Below, piece by piece: positions 52,495-60,594 of a stretch of DNA of 64,000 nt. The stretch's first letter is position 1. Every line of letters begins with the position of its first letter. A program made the translations under genes and the position numbers. The notes under the pieces were generated by a model. That model was given only the letters and a program-made list of their open reading frames with translations. It had not been told where the DNA came from and did not search any database. This DNA is from CAMAVH01 sp964628235 (GTDB taxonomy: Bacteria > Pseudomonadota > Alphaproteobacteria > SMXQ01). The DNA lies in the NCBI GenBank assembly GCA_964628235.1, contig CAZVLU010000001.1, forward strand, positions 62,001 to 126,000, read 5' to 3'.

Positions 52495-53414
52495 TAGGCA
52501 GCCTTTTTCATCAGAACGCTGCGCGCGCGAGCATATGTGTCCGAGAGCCATTTTTGGCGCTCTGTGGACATATCGCCGGCCGGCCAACGCGGATAACGTT
52601 TCACATTGAAGCCGAGCTCTTTCAAACCATAACGATAGATTGAGCGACCGCAATCCTTTAGCACCTGCGGCATCAGGAACGAGCTATGAAACTCGATCAC
52701 TGCCTGCTGCATTTCGAGTGCGCGGGCATAATCCTTGCGATCGATCGCACGTACCAATTCCACGCCGAGTTCAGGGAACATGGCGAGTGGCGGACTGACA
52801 GTGCCGGAAATGCCGACTGTCATGCCCGGAAAGAGATTGCTCGCCAGCGAAAAGAGCGTGAAATCCTCGCCGAGCGTGCGCAAGTAAATGCGCGCTTCAT
52901 CGACCGTGCCCATGGCAAGTTTGGCGGCGAATATCTGTGGCGAGTCGTCACGCATTTGCTTCATGAGCTGTGCCGAAATGGGATAGCCCTGATATTTTGG
53001 GTTATTGTAGAGCATCATTGGCGCCTTCAACTCCCGGCCGATCATACGGAAATGCTCGCGCACCTCGTCGGGCGAATGATCCGCATAGTAGTAAGGACCG
53101 ACAAAGGCCAAGGCGCTCGCTCCGGCTTGCAGGGCATGCTTCCCGAGATCGATCGACGTGAACGGATCGGCTGTGCCGGCATGCACGACCACAGAAATTT
53201 TTTTCGCCGCCCGAGACAAAACGATATCGGCCAACTGCTTGCGTTCATCGATTGACATAGCGGGCCCTTGACCGAACGAGCCACCGATGAACAGGCCATT
53301 TACTCCGGCCGCGATATAGTAATCGACGAGCTCATCCATCAGCTTTTCATCTATGCGCCCGTCGTCTTCGAACACGGTCGGCACCGGCAAAAGCATTCCG
53401 CGAATGGATTGCAT
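52494..53414 (-). CDS. DapA/NanA-family lyase (possible hydratase-aldolase)
   Basis: 306 residues, class I aldolase barrel. K165 in FAAKLAMG is the Schiff-base lysine, Y136 in MMLYNNPKY the proton-transfer tyrosine, and GGSFGQGPAMS replaces the usual GTTGE substrate loop. The latter change argues against true dihydrodipicolinate synthase and fits pyruvate-adding or pyruvate-releasing lyases, such as hydratase-aldolases of aromatic degradation. It is first in its operon. An 11-bp perfect inverted repeat lies 55 bp before its start, shared with the divergent IclR gene. Confidence 0.84.
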   Translation of the reverse strand: MQSIRGMLLPVPTVFEDDGRIDEKLMDELVDYYIAAGVNGLFIGGSFGQGPAMSIDERKQLADIVLSRAAKKISVVVHAGTADPFTSIDLGKHALQAGASALAFVGPYYYADHSPDEVREHFRMIGRELKAPMMLYNNPKYQGYPISAQLMKQMRDDSPQIFAAKLAMGTVDEARIYLRTLGEDFTLFSLASNLFPGMTVGISGTVSPPLAMFPELGVELVRAIDRKDYARALEMQQAVIEFHSSFLMPQVLKDCGRSIYRYGLKELGFNVKRYPRWPAGDMSTERQKWLSDTYARARSVLMKKAA

Positions 53415-53468
53415 GGCGTTTCACTCCTGTCATGGATCGCCGTTGAATGGCGATTTTTTAATTTATCG

Positions 53469-53493
53469 ATATATAGAAAATATTTCTATATAT
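53469..53493. promoter_or_regulatory. Probable IclR operator
   Basis: ATATATAGAAA (53469-53479), spacer ATA, TTTCTATATAT (53483-53493): a perfect 11-bp inverted repeat in the 122-bp gap between the divergent DapA-like operon and the IclR gene. It is AT-rich against a GC-rich background. Position and symmetry fit a dimeric regulator's site that can control both genes. Confidence 0.75.
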
Positions 53494-53536
53494 GATTATA
53501 TTGTTGCTGGCGTAGGGCGGATGTCAACCTTGCCCA

Positions 53537-54445
53537 ATGCCGTTCATCACGAAGGGCGAACAGATTTTAGAAAAGTCATTAGATTTGAATAATGTAAGAC
53601 GTCCCGGCCGGCCAACGACACGGAGTGCCGATGCAGCCGGCAGCAGCACCCTGCTGACTGGCATCGAGCTTTTAAAGAGCGTCGGACAACTTTCTGAGCC
53701 GGCCAATCTCAGCGGCATCGCGCGGCGCGCTGGATTTTCGATGAGCCGCACGCACCGCTACCTCACAACATTGGTGCAAAGCGGCATGCTGCAACTCGAT
53801 CATGCTACGGGCCTCTACAGCCTTGGGCCCGCCGCAATCGAGTTAGGCGTCGCAGCTCTGTCGCAGACCGACGCGATACAAATCGCGAGCACCGTCATGC
53901 GCGAACTGACCACGCGCCTGTCACTCGTCACCGTTCTTTGCATGTGGGGCAGCAATGGCCCGACCATTGTGCGTTGGGAGCAAGGGGCCATGGAGGCCGC
54001 AATCCGCGTGAAGATCGGCATCAACCTTTCGCTTCTCAGTACTGCCGCAGGCCTGATCTTCCTGGCCTTTCTTGACGCCGATCAGGTCGGGGCGCAGTTG
54101 CGATACGACATCAAAGACTGGAATCAATATGCCAAAGGCCAGAACGTGATGACCCTCGAGAAAGCGGAAAAACTGCGCGCCAAGGTTCAGCGCCAGGGAA
54201 TCGCCTGTGCCGTTGGTCTACGCAATCCAATGATCTCCGCGCTCTCGGCCCCAGTTTTCAACTCAGTGGGGTTAGCAATGAGTCTAACCGTCACAGGCAT
54301 TCAGGGCAGTTTCGATACTAATCTTGCTGGCGAGGTCGCTACAAGCTTGCGCGAGAGCGCCGATAAGTTGTCACGATTACTTGGAGCCCGCCTCCCCGCA
54401 GATAACGGCGCAATACGAGCCCGCAATGCGAGGGGAAGAAAATAA
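53537..54445 (+). CDS. IclR-family transcriptional regulator
   Basis: 302 residues. N-terminal winged helix-turn-helix (about 40-100: ELLKSVGQLSEPANLSGIARRAGFSMSRTHRYLTTLVQ in parts), then the IclR effector domain (LVTVLCMWGSNGPTIVRWEQG; FAGRQGIACAVGLRN-like QGIACAVGLRNPMISALSAPVF). About 38 extra basic residues precede the usual start (VRRPGRPTTRS), maybe a flexible DNA-contact arm. It is divergent from the five-gene operon and followed after 15 bp by repeat copy C, whose hairpin may end its transcript. Confidence 0.87.
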   Translation: MPFITKGEQILEKSLDLNNVRRPGRPTTRSADAAGSSTLLTGIELLKSVGQLSEPANLSGIARRAGFSMSRTHRYLTTLVQSGMLQLDHATGLYSLGPAAIELGVAALSQTDAIQIASTVMRELTTRLSLVTVLCMWGSNGPTIVRWEQGAMEAAIRVKIGINLSLLSTAAGLIFLAFLDADQVGAQLRYDIKDWNQYAKGQNVMTLEKAEKLRAKVQRQGIACAVGLRNPMISALSAPVFNSVGLAMSLTVTGIQGSFDTNLAGEVATSLRESADKLSRLLGARLPADNGAIRARNARGRK

Positions 54446-54459
54446 CTAGACGTCATTTC

Positions 54460-54730
54460 GAGGCGCCACCCCCGAAAACGCGAATGGAGACGCTCGGGCA
54501 AAACAGGCCATACCATCGCTGCGGTGAGAGTCTACGGGTCACTCCAGACGTAAAAAAGCCCGCCATTGGCGGGCTTTTTCGCAGTTCTGACGCAAAGTCT
54601 CCGAGAGACGCGCAAACCGCAGACTGGTTGGCTGGGCAGACAGGATTCGAACTCAGGAATGTTGCAAGCTTAATGGCCTACATGCCTTTGAATTCGCCCA
54701 CTTATTTTTCGGAGGCGCCACCCCGAGACG
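54460..54730 (+). repeat. Repeat copy C (~272-bp family)
   Basis: A full copy: GAGGCGCCACCCCCGAAAAC left, GGAGACGCTCGGGC, GTCTACGGGT, hairpin at 54552-54579, GACTGGTTGGCTGGGCAG with CAGGATTCGAAC (54624-54690), right end GAGGCGCCACCCCGAGACG. It lies between the 3' ends of IclR (15 bp away) and the convergent MmgE/PrpD gene (110 bp). Confidence 0.88.
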
Positions 54731-54840
54731 CTCGCCAGCGAATGATCTTCAATTCTACCGAACAAATATGAACTTTTGCCTATGACGAACGTCAATAGCG
54801 TCCCTGGCCGGGCCTGGCTGCGACGCAAGCTTTGAAGCGG

Positions 54841-56214
54841 TCACTCGCAAAGCAGACGGATCAGGGGCCCAACATCGTCCAAGCGATCTAAAGTTCTAAC
54901 CATCTGGGATACTTTGGCGACCCGCACTTCATCTAGGACGGAGCCTGCTAACAGGCGATATTTAGCATTGAGCTCTTCAGGCGTGGCCGGATTCGCAACA
55001 GAGCCTTTGCGGTATGGTTGATAGATATCGAGCGATTCTCCGCTCTTGAGCTTGATGAAGATGTGGCTACCTTGCGAAGCCCTGCCGACCGCTTCAGGGT
55101 CCGCATAGACTTCTACTTTGCGTGCAACATCGGCGATGACCGGATCATGCCAATATGCGGGGTCAATGTAGTGTTGCAGCTCATTGGCCCGTTTGACGAT
55201 GCCGAGAGCGACGCTGTAAGCGAGACTAAACTGCGCGCTGACAACGTCGGTTGGCATGACGATGCCGCCGCCATGCTTGATCGTGTACGCCTGCACACCC
55301 ACTCTGATGCTTTCAACATCCCCCGGCTCAAATGGATTCTTCCGCATCAGTTGGCCGATGGCGTCGATTGAGCTGTGGAGCCCGCCTAACGTCGGCCACA
55401 TCTTCATGATGACAAGAGACGGAAAGGCAAAAGCTGTGCCGAGTCCATCGTCGATCTTTTCGACTCTCGCGCCGTCGACGAAGGTGTGGAATATCCCTCC
55501 ACGCTCCGATTCGAAAATGCGCCTCGGCGCAGTAAGCCCGCGCTGCGCTAAAAGAGCTGCCTGAAGACCGCCGCGCGCTCCGAGTCCCGCGTGCATGCGC
55601 TTCACGTCGCCGCCGCCCTGGTCGTACTCATTGGTGCCCGACGCATGGCTGGCAGCGATGCCGTAAGCATGAGTCATTTGCACGGCAGATAGTCCGAGCA
55701 TCTTGCCGGCAACCGCAGCGCCGGCAAAGGCGCCAATGATGCATTGATTGTGAAAGCCCCGCTCGATGAGCTGCGGCATGATAGCTTCATAAATACGCAG
55801 CATCACTTCGTAGCCGACCGCAATGGCGGCGATTACATCTCGTCCGTTGGCGCCGAATTCCTGAGCTAACGCGAAGGCGATGGGTACCGTCGCCGCGCCG
55901 GCATGGCCGAAATCATCCAACTCGCAGCCATGACCGAAGGTTGCGTTGACGAAGGCCGCATCGAGAATCGAAAGCTGTTTGTCAGAGCCGACAACCGTAC
56001 AAGACCCTGGAGCGCCATATTCACAGGCATAGTCATGGACGATGCGGTTCCATGGCAGCGTAGAAGCAATAAGCTGGCAGCCGATCTGATCCAGAACACA
56101 GTCTTTGATCTTGGCGGTTTCACCTGCCGAGAGATCCTCAAATCTCGCCCCTACCACAAAGGCCGCGAGTTTTTCCGAATAGCTTAGGCCGCTTTCCGCA
56201 ACCGGCGACGACAT
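54841..56214 (-). CDS. MmgE/PrpD-family enzyme
   Basis: 457 residues. The family fold is marked by LAAFVVGARFEDLS, VVGSDKQLSILDAAFVNATFGHGCELDDFG, HNQCIIGAFAGAAVAGKMLGLS and GIAASHASGTNEYDQGGGDVKRMHAG, then LGGLHSSIDA. Members include 2-methylcitrate dehydratase and cis-aconitate decarboxylase. The prp cluster is absent, and the gene is divergent from a TctC-TctB-TctA transporter, so a tricarboxylate or its relative is a likely substrate. ATG 56214 has AGGGGAAG 4 bp upstream; ATG 56241 is an alternative. Confidence 0.83.
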   Translation of the reverse strand: MSSPVAESGLSYSEKLAAFVVGARFEDLSAGETAKIKDCVLDQIGCQLIASTLPWNRIVHDYACEYGAPGSCTVVGSDKQLSILDAAFVNATFGHGCELDDFGHAGAATVPIAFALAQEFGANGRDVIAAIAVGYEVMLRIYEAIMPQLIERGFHNQCIIGAFAGAAVAGKMLGLSAVQMTHAYGIAASHASGTNEYDQGGGDVKRMHAGLGARGGLQAALLAQRGLTAPRRIFESERGGIFHTFVDGARVEKIDDGLGTAFAFPSLVIMKMWPTLGGLHSSIDAIGQLMRKNPFEPGDVESIRVGVQAYTIKHGGGIVMPTDVVSAQFSLAYSVALGIVKRANELQHYIDPAYWHDPVIADVARKVEVYADPEAVGRASQGSHIFIKLKSGESLDIYQPYRKGSVANPATPEELNAKYRLLAGSVLDEVRVAKVSQMVRTLDRLDDVGPLIRLLCE

Positions 56215-56395
56215 GCTGCTTCCCCTATTTTTTGAATCCATATTCCCACTTAGCTTAAGCGAGTTTGCGGCCCGGCGTCTTTCAACGCATCAAGTCGAGC
56301 GCGAAAAACTGATTTCAAAAAGATAAGAAAGCTGCTCATAATACGCTTAATGGAAGGCCGCATAGACGCGCCGCGACTGAAATAGGGAGGACGCC

Positions 56396-57364
56396 ATGTC
56401 AAAAATTTTAAAACAGAGTTTGATTCTCGTCGCCGGCTTGGCAAGTGCCATCGGCGCAACAGGCGTGGCGCACGCCTATCCTGATAAGCCCGTGCGCATC
56501 GTCGTCGGCTATGCGCCGGGCGGTGGCGTCGATGCTGTCGCCCGCCTTATGGCCGACAAGCTGCAGGCTAAATGGGGCAAACCGGTCATCGTTGAGAACC
56601 GGGCCGGGGCGTCCGGCACCATCGCCGAAGCCGACGTGGCGAAAGCTCCGGCGGACGGACATTCGCTCGTGCTGGTGTCGAATGCCTTTGTCGTCGTGCC
56701 AAGTTTGATGAAGCTGACCTACAAGCCGAACAGTTTCGCGCCGATCAGCCAGATCACGCAGTCGCCTGATCTTCTCGTGATCAATCCCACCGCCCTCCCG
56801 GTAAAGACAACACAAGAGCTGATCGCTTACGCCAAATCAAAACCCGGCGAGTTGAACTTTGGCGGTTCCGGCCCTGGCTCTTCCAACGCTCTATCCATGC
56901 TGATCTTCAATAACCAGGCCGGCCTCAAGATGACGCAAGTCGACTACGCCGGCACAGCCCAGATCGTGACCGCGTTGCTCAGCGGCGAAATCCAGCTTGC
57001 CTTCGGCTCGCAATCCGGCTTCGGTGGACAGATCGCCGCCGGCACCTTGAAGGTTCTTGCCGTCAGTACGCCGCAACGCCTGCCCTCCATGCCCGACGTG
57101 CCGACCGTCGCCGAATCGGCCAACCTTCCGGGCTACGAAGAAGGACAATGGCTCGGCCTGTTGACCACAGCCGGAACGCCGAAAGACATCGTCGCGAAAA
57201 TCCAGGCCGACATGGCCGAAGTGATGAAGCAGCCTGAGCAGCAAAAGCAATTGACGGCACGTGGCTACACCTTCGTCGGCAACACGCCTGAAGAGTTCAG
57301 CGCTGTCATCGACAAGCAGCTCGTCCGCTATGCGGACGTACTGAAGCAAACCAACGCGAAGTAA
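56396..57364 (+). CDS. tctC: TctC-type periplasmic binding protein of the TTT transporter
   Basis: 322 residues: signal peptide ending VAHAYPDKPVRIVVGYAPGGGVDAVARL in two steps, GASGTIAEADVAKAPADG, FGGSGPGSSNALSM and YEEGQWLGLLTTAGTPKDI. It is the classical Bug form (YPxKPxRxxVPFxPGG), distinct from the five orphan receptors. AGGGAGG lies 5 bp before ATG 56396. It is followed by TctB (gap 54 bp) and TctA, forming a complete tripartite transporter that takes up a carboxylate with sodium or protons. Confidence 0.92.
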   Translation: MSKILKQSLILVAGLASAIGATGVAHAYPDKPVRIVVGYAPGGGVDAVARLMADKLQAKWGKPVIVENRAGASGTIAEADVAKAPADGHSLVLVSNAFVVVPSLMKLTYKPNSFAPISQITQSPDLLVINPTALPVKTTQELIAYAKSKPGELNFGGSGPGSSNALSMLIFNNQAGLKMTQVDYAGTAQIVTALLSGEIQLAFGSQSGFGGQIAAGTLKVLAVSTPQRLPSMPDVPTVAESANLPGYEEGQWLGLLTTAGTPKDIVAKIQADMAEVMKQPEQQKQLTARGYTFVGNTPEEFSAVIDKQLVRYADVLKQTNAK

Positions 57365-57418
57365 GCTGTTGGCCGGCCGCCGACAATCGACGACCGGCCA
57401 CGTCAAGCTCTAGCTGTC

Positions 57419-57865
57419 ATGAAGTTCAAGCTCACCAAGAACATGCTCGCCGGCGCAATGTTCTGCGCCATCGGTGCCGTCTTCCTTTACGCTGGTCAGG
57501 ATTATCCTCTTGGCACGGCCCGCGTCATGGGTCCGGGTTACTTTCCGCGTCTGGTCGCGATCCTCGTGATGATTCTCGGGGCGTTAACCGCGCTGCGGTC
57601 TTACATTCGCGACGAGGCCGAAGAATCGCCGTTCAATGCCAAGATATGGCCGTTTCTCACCGTGTTCTCAGCCGTCATCGCCTTCGCGCTATTGGTCGAA
57701 CGAGTCGGTCTGATCCCCACCCTCGCGATCACGATCATCCTCAGCCGCTTTGCCGCTCCGCATACGCGCCCGCTCGAGCTCCTCGGCCTCGTCGCCATCG
57801 TCTCGACCGTCATCGTCGGCGTCTTCGTTTACGCGCTTGGCGTGCCTATACGATTGGGGTTCTGA
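57419..57865 (+). CDS. tctB: TctB-type small membrane subunit of the TTT transporter
   Basis: 148 residues with four hydrophobic helices: NMLAGAMFCAIGAVFLYAG, FPRLVAILVMILGALTAL, WPFLTVFSAVIAFALLVERVG plus LIPTLAITIILSRFA, and a C-terminal helix. AGQDYPLGTARVMGPGYFPR between helices 1 and 2 is the known TctB signature. Its stop is two bases from the GTG start of TctA, so the two are tightly coupled. Confidence 0.9.
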   Translation: MKFKLTKNMLAGAMFCAIGAVFLYAGQDYPLGTARVMGPGYFPRLVAILVMILGALTALRSYIRDEAEESPFNAKIWPFLTVFSAVIAFALLVERVGLIPTLAITIILSRFAAPHTRPLELLGLVAIVSTVIVGVFVYALGVPIRLGF

Positions 57866-57866
57866 C

Positions 57867-59369
57867 GTGGAGTTATTCGCGAACCTCGCTCTAGGCTTCA
57901 GCGGCGCTCTCAGTCCGATGAATCTGCTTTATTGCTTCGTCGGCGTTCTGGTCGGCACGCTCGTCGGCGTGCTGCCCGGCGTCGGCACTCTGGTGACGAT
58001 GGCGGTGTTGCTGCCGCTCACCTTCGGCCTGCCGCCGACCGGCGCGGTCATCATGCTCGCCGGAATTTATTACGGCGCGCAGTACGGCGGCTCAACGACC
58101 GCGATTCTCGTCAATATGCCTGGAGAATCGGCTTCCGCCGTCACCTGTATCGACGGTTACAAGATGGCGCGTCAAGGGCGCGCCGGACCAGCGCTGGCCA
58201 CCGCCGCCCTCGCATCGTTCTTCGCGGGGTGCGTCGGAACAATTGTCATTGCGGCGCTCGCCAAGCCCATCGCCGGTCTCGCGCTGCTGTTCAGGGCGCC
58301 GGAGTATTTTTCGCTCATCGTGCTGGTACTCTGCTGCACCGCGACGCTGGTCGCCGGGTCAGTTCTCAAGGGACTCTCCATCGTGCTCGTCGGCGTACTG
58401 CTCGGCACGGTCGGCACCGACGTCTCCAGTGGACTCGCGCGCTTCACCTTCGGCGTGCCGGGCCTTGCGGACGGCATCGACCTTGCCGTCGTCGCCGTAG
58501 GCCTATTCGCTTTCGGCGAGATCATCACCAATATCGAAAAGCCGATGGATCGTACCCTGTTGACCTCCAAGGTCGGTCGCCTGATGCCATCGCGCGAAGA
58601 TTTCAAGGCCGCTGCGCCTGCCGCCTTGCGTGGCACTGCTCTGGGCTCCCTCAGCGGCATCCTGCCCGGGATCGGCCCGACCATCAGTGCCTATACAGCC
58701 TACGTCATCGAAAAGATGGTGAGCCGTACGCCGCAGCGTTTCGGCAATGGAGCAATCGAAGGTGTTGCCGCGCCGGAAGCAGCGAACAACGCAGCCGCCC
58801 AAACATCCTTCATCCCGACGCTCGCCCTCGGCGTGCCGCATGGCGGCAGCATGGCCTTGCTGCTCGGCGCGCTGATGATCCACGGCATCACGCCAGGCCC
58901 CCAGGTCATGACCGCGCATCCCGCACTGTTCTGGACCCTCATCGTCAGCATGTGGATTGGCAATCTTATGCTGGTCGTTCTCAATTTGCCGCTCGTCGGC
59001 TTATGGATCTCGCTGCTGCGGATTCCCTATCGCTGGCTATTCCCGGCCATCGTCGCGCTTGCCTGTACTGGCCTCTATACGGTCAACCTCAACACGACCG
59101 ATATCCTGTTAGCCGCGGCTTTCGGCGTAATCGGTTATATTTTCATCAAGCTCGACTGCGAGCCGGCGCCGCTCATCCTCGGTTTCGTACTCGGCCCCAT
59201 GCTTGAGGTCTATTTCCGTCGCGCGATGCTAGTCTCGCGCGGCGACCCGATGGTCTTCTTGCGCGAACCGATCAGCGCAGCGTTTCTGCTCGCTGGCGCT
59301 CTGGCACTCTTGTGCGCTTTGGTCCCAATGCTGCGGAAGCGCAAAGAAGAAGCGCTTTCCAAACAGTGA
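57867..59369 (+). CDS. tctA: TctA-type large membrane subunit of the TTT transporter
   Basis: 500 residues, about eleven to twelve helices. GTLVGVLPGVGTLVTMAVLLPLTFGLPP in two parts, YYGAQYGGSTTAILVNMPGE and GILPGIGPTISAYTAYVIEK are the substrate-and-ion motifs of TctA. Start GTG 57867 lies directly after the TctB stop with GGGG upstream; the ATG at 57750 lies inside TctB and adds unrelated sequence. Repeat copy D follows 41 bp after the stop and supplies a terminator hairpin. Confidence 0.92.
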   Translation: MELFANLALGFSGALSPMNLLYCFVGVLVGTLVGVLPGVGTLVTMAVLLPLTFGLPPTGAVIMLAGIYYGAQYGGSTTAILVNMPGESASAVTCIDGYKMARQGRAGPALATAALASFFAGCVGTIVIAALAKPIAGLALLFRAPEYFSLIVLVLCCTATLVAGSVLKGLSIVLVGVLLGTVGTDVSSGLARFTFGVPGLADGIDLAVVAVGLFAFGEIITNIEKPMDRTLLTSKVGRLMPSREDFKAAAPAALRGTALGSLSGILPGIGPTISAYTAYVIEKMVSRTPQRFGNGAIEGVAAPEAANNAAAQTSFIPTLALGVPHGGSMALLLGALMIHGITPGPQVMTAHPALFWTLIVSMWIGNLMLVVLNLPLVGLWISLLRIPYRWLFPAIVALACTGLYTVNLNTTDILLAAAFGVIGYIFIKLDCEPAPLILGFVLGPMLEVYFRRAMLVSRGDPMVFLREPISAAFLLAGALALLCALVPMLRKRKEEALSKQ

Positions 59370-59410
59370 ATCGGGAGGTCGCCGTATCAGCGATAAGATC
59401 GTCGCGCGGT

Positions 59411-59682
59411 GAGGCGCCACCCCCGGAAACGCGAATGGAGACGCTCGGGCAAAACTAGCCATGCTATCGCGACAGAGACCGTCTAGGGGTGGCGCGTGAC
59501 ATAAAAAAGCCCGCCATTGGCGGGCTTTTTCGCAGTTTCGCGGCGAAATCTCGGAGAGACGCGCAAACTAGGGACTAGGTGGCTGGGCAGACAGGATTCG
59601 AACTCGAGAATGTTCCTGATGCACTGCCCCACATGCCTTTGAATTCCCCCACTCATTTTTTCGAGGCGCCACCCCGTAGACA
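59411..59682 (+). repeat. Repeat copy D (~272-bp family)
   Basis: The best-formed copy. GAGGCGCCACCCCCGG left end, then GTCTAGGGGTGGCGC (59480-59495) as an inverted internal box, hairpin AAAAAAGCCCGCC/GGCGGGCTTTTT (59503-59530), tRNA-like CAGGATTCGAAC (about 59577-59640), right end GAGGCGCCACCCCGTAGAC. The internal inverted box and right end form near-perfect terminal inverted repeats around a ~200-bp core. Confidence 0.9.
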
Positions 59683-59751
59683 GATGCATCGACCATCACG
59701 TCCAGTGATCAGCGAACTCTCAAACCGTGACTCTATGATGCTCGCGATCCG

Positions 59752-60022
59752 GAGGCGCCACCCCCGAAATGGCAAACTGAGACGCTCGGGCAAAAATGCC
59801 TCTTCGTCTTCAGTTGAGACTGTCTCAGGGTCAAAGGTCACACGAAAAAGCCCGCCATTGGCGGGCTTTTCGGGCATTTCGAGGCGCATTCTCGAGTTCG
59901 AGTCTGTACGGTAGACTAGGTGGCTGGGCAAGTAGGATTCGAACTTGGGAATGTTGCAGATGGTTGCCCCACATGCCTTTGAATTTCCGCACTCTTTTTT
60001 CTAAGGCGCCACCCTGGAGACG
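59752..60022 (+). repeat. Repeat copy E (~272-bp family)
   Basis: GAGGCGCCACCCCCGAAATG left, TGAGACGCTCGGGC, GTCTCAGGGT, hairpin at 59845-59870, CTAGGTGGCTGGGC with TAGGATTCGAAC, right end AAGGCGCCACCCTGGAGACG. Same orientation as copy D, 69 bp apart, and ends 17 bp from the 3' end of the universal stress gene. Confidence 0.88.
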
Positions 60023-60038
60023 GCGTGCATCGCAGGTG

Positions 60039-60482
60039 TTAAAGTGAAGAATGTCCGCCGATAGCGATGAGAACACTACAAGGCGCCTGGGTTAGCAGGG
60101 AAGCTCCCACCGATCCACCCCACCATCGCGCGAGCGCGGTTTGTTCACGATGGCCGACCACGATGAGATCCGCATCGATTTCATAGGCTGCGCGGCCGAT
60201 TTCTTCTGCAGGGTTGCCGGCGCCAAGTCGAATTTCGACGGCAAGACCAGAGCGTCGCAGTTCTTCAGCGCCCTCCTCCAATACCCGTGAAATCGCTTCT
60301 TTCTCGCGTTCCGGAAGGTTTGATGGAGCCGCCGCCTCGGCCAATATAATTCCAGGCTCGAACGACACTGCGGCCATGAGACAAACTTGCGCTTTGCAGA
60401 GCACGGCCAGTTCCGCGCCCTGTCGCAACGCTTCCCGGCCCGGCTGAGTCCCGTCATATGCTAGAAGTATTTTTCGATACAT
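60039..60482 (-). CDS. Universal stress protein (UspA-like)
   Basis: 147 residues. KILLAYDGTQPGREALRQGAELA opens the Rossmann-like fold with the ATP-contact D8. GAGNPAEEIGRAAYEIDADLIVVGHREQTALARWWGGSVGASLLTQAPCSVLI (read in parts) contains the G-2x-G-9x-G-(S/T) ATP-binding pattern as GHR...GGSVG, slightly altered. It is cytoplasmic. GAGGTG precedes ATG 60482. It lies downstream of the RND operon's terminator, on the same strand. Confidence 0.87.
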   Translation of the reverse strand: MYRKILLAYDGTQPGREALRQGAELAVLCKAQVCLMAAVSFEPGIILAEAAAPSNLPEREKEAISRVLEEGAEELRRSGLAVEIRLGAGNPAEEIGRAAYEIDADLIVVGHREQTALARWWGGSVGASLLTQAPCSVLIAIGGHSSL

Positions 60483-60503
60483 GCGCGTCACCTCGTCAGT
60501 CAC

Positions 60504-60542
60504 AAAAAAACGGTCCGGATGCAAGGGTCGGCATCCGGACCG
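60504..60542 (-). terminator. Rho-independent terminator of the RND operon
   Basis: Perfect 12-bp arms CGGTCCGGATGC (60511-60522) and GCATCCGGACCG (60531-60542). On the minus strand the stem is followed by seven T (60510-60504). It ends the RND transcript just before the universal stress gene start. Confidence 0.9.
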
Positions 60543-60594
60543 CCCGCCTGGAGCTCTGGGGAGTGCGGGGGGCAGGCCAAAGCTCCAAGACAAA

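Noticed and set aside
59579..59914. Protein-like frame beginning MAGQTGFELENVP in the repeats
   Set aside because: Same frame appears in each repeat because of the tRNA-antisense segment; known type of annotation artefact.
59411..60022. Insertion sequence with transposase
   Set aside because: Neither repeat copy contains a transposase-like frame; the unit is too short, so any movement would need enzymes in trans.
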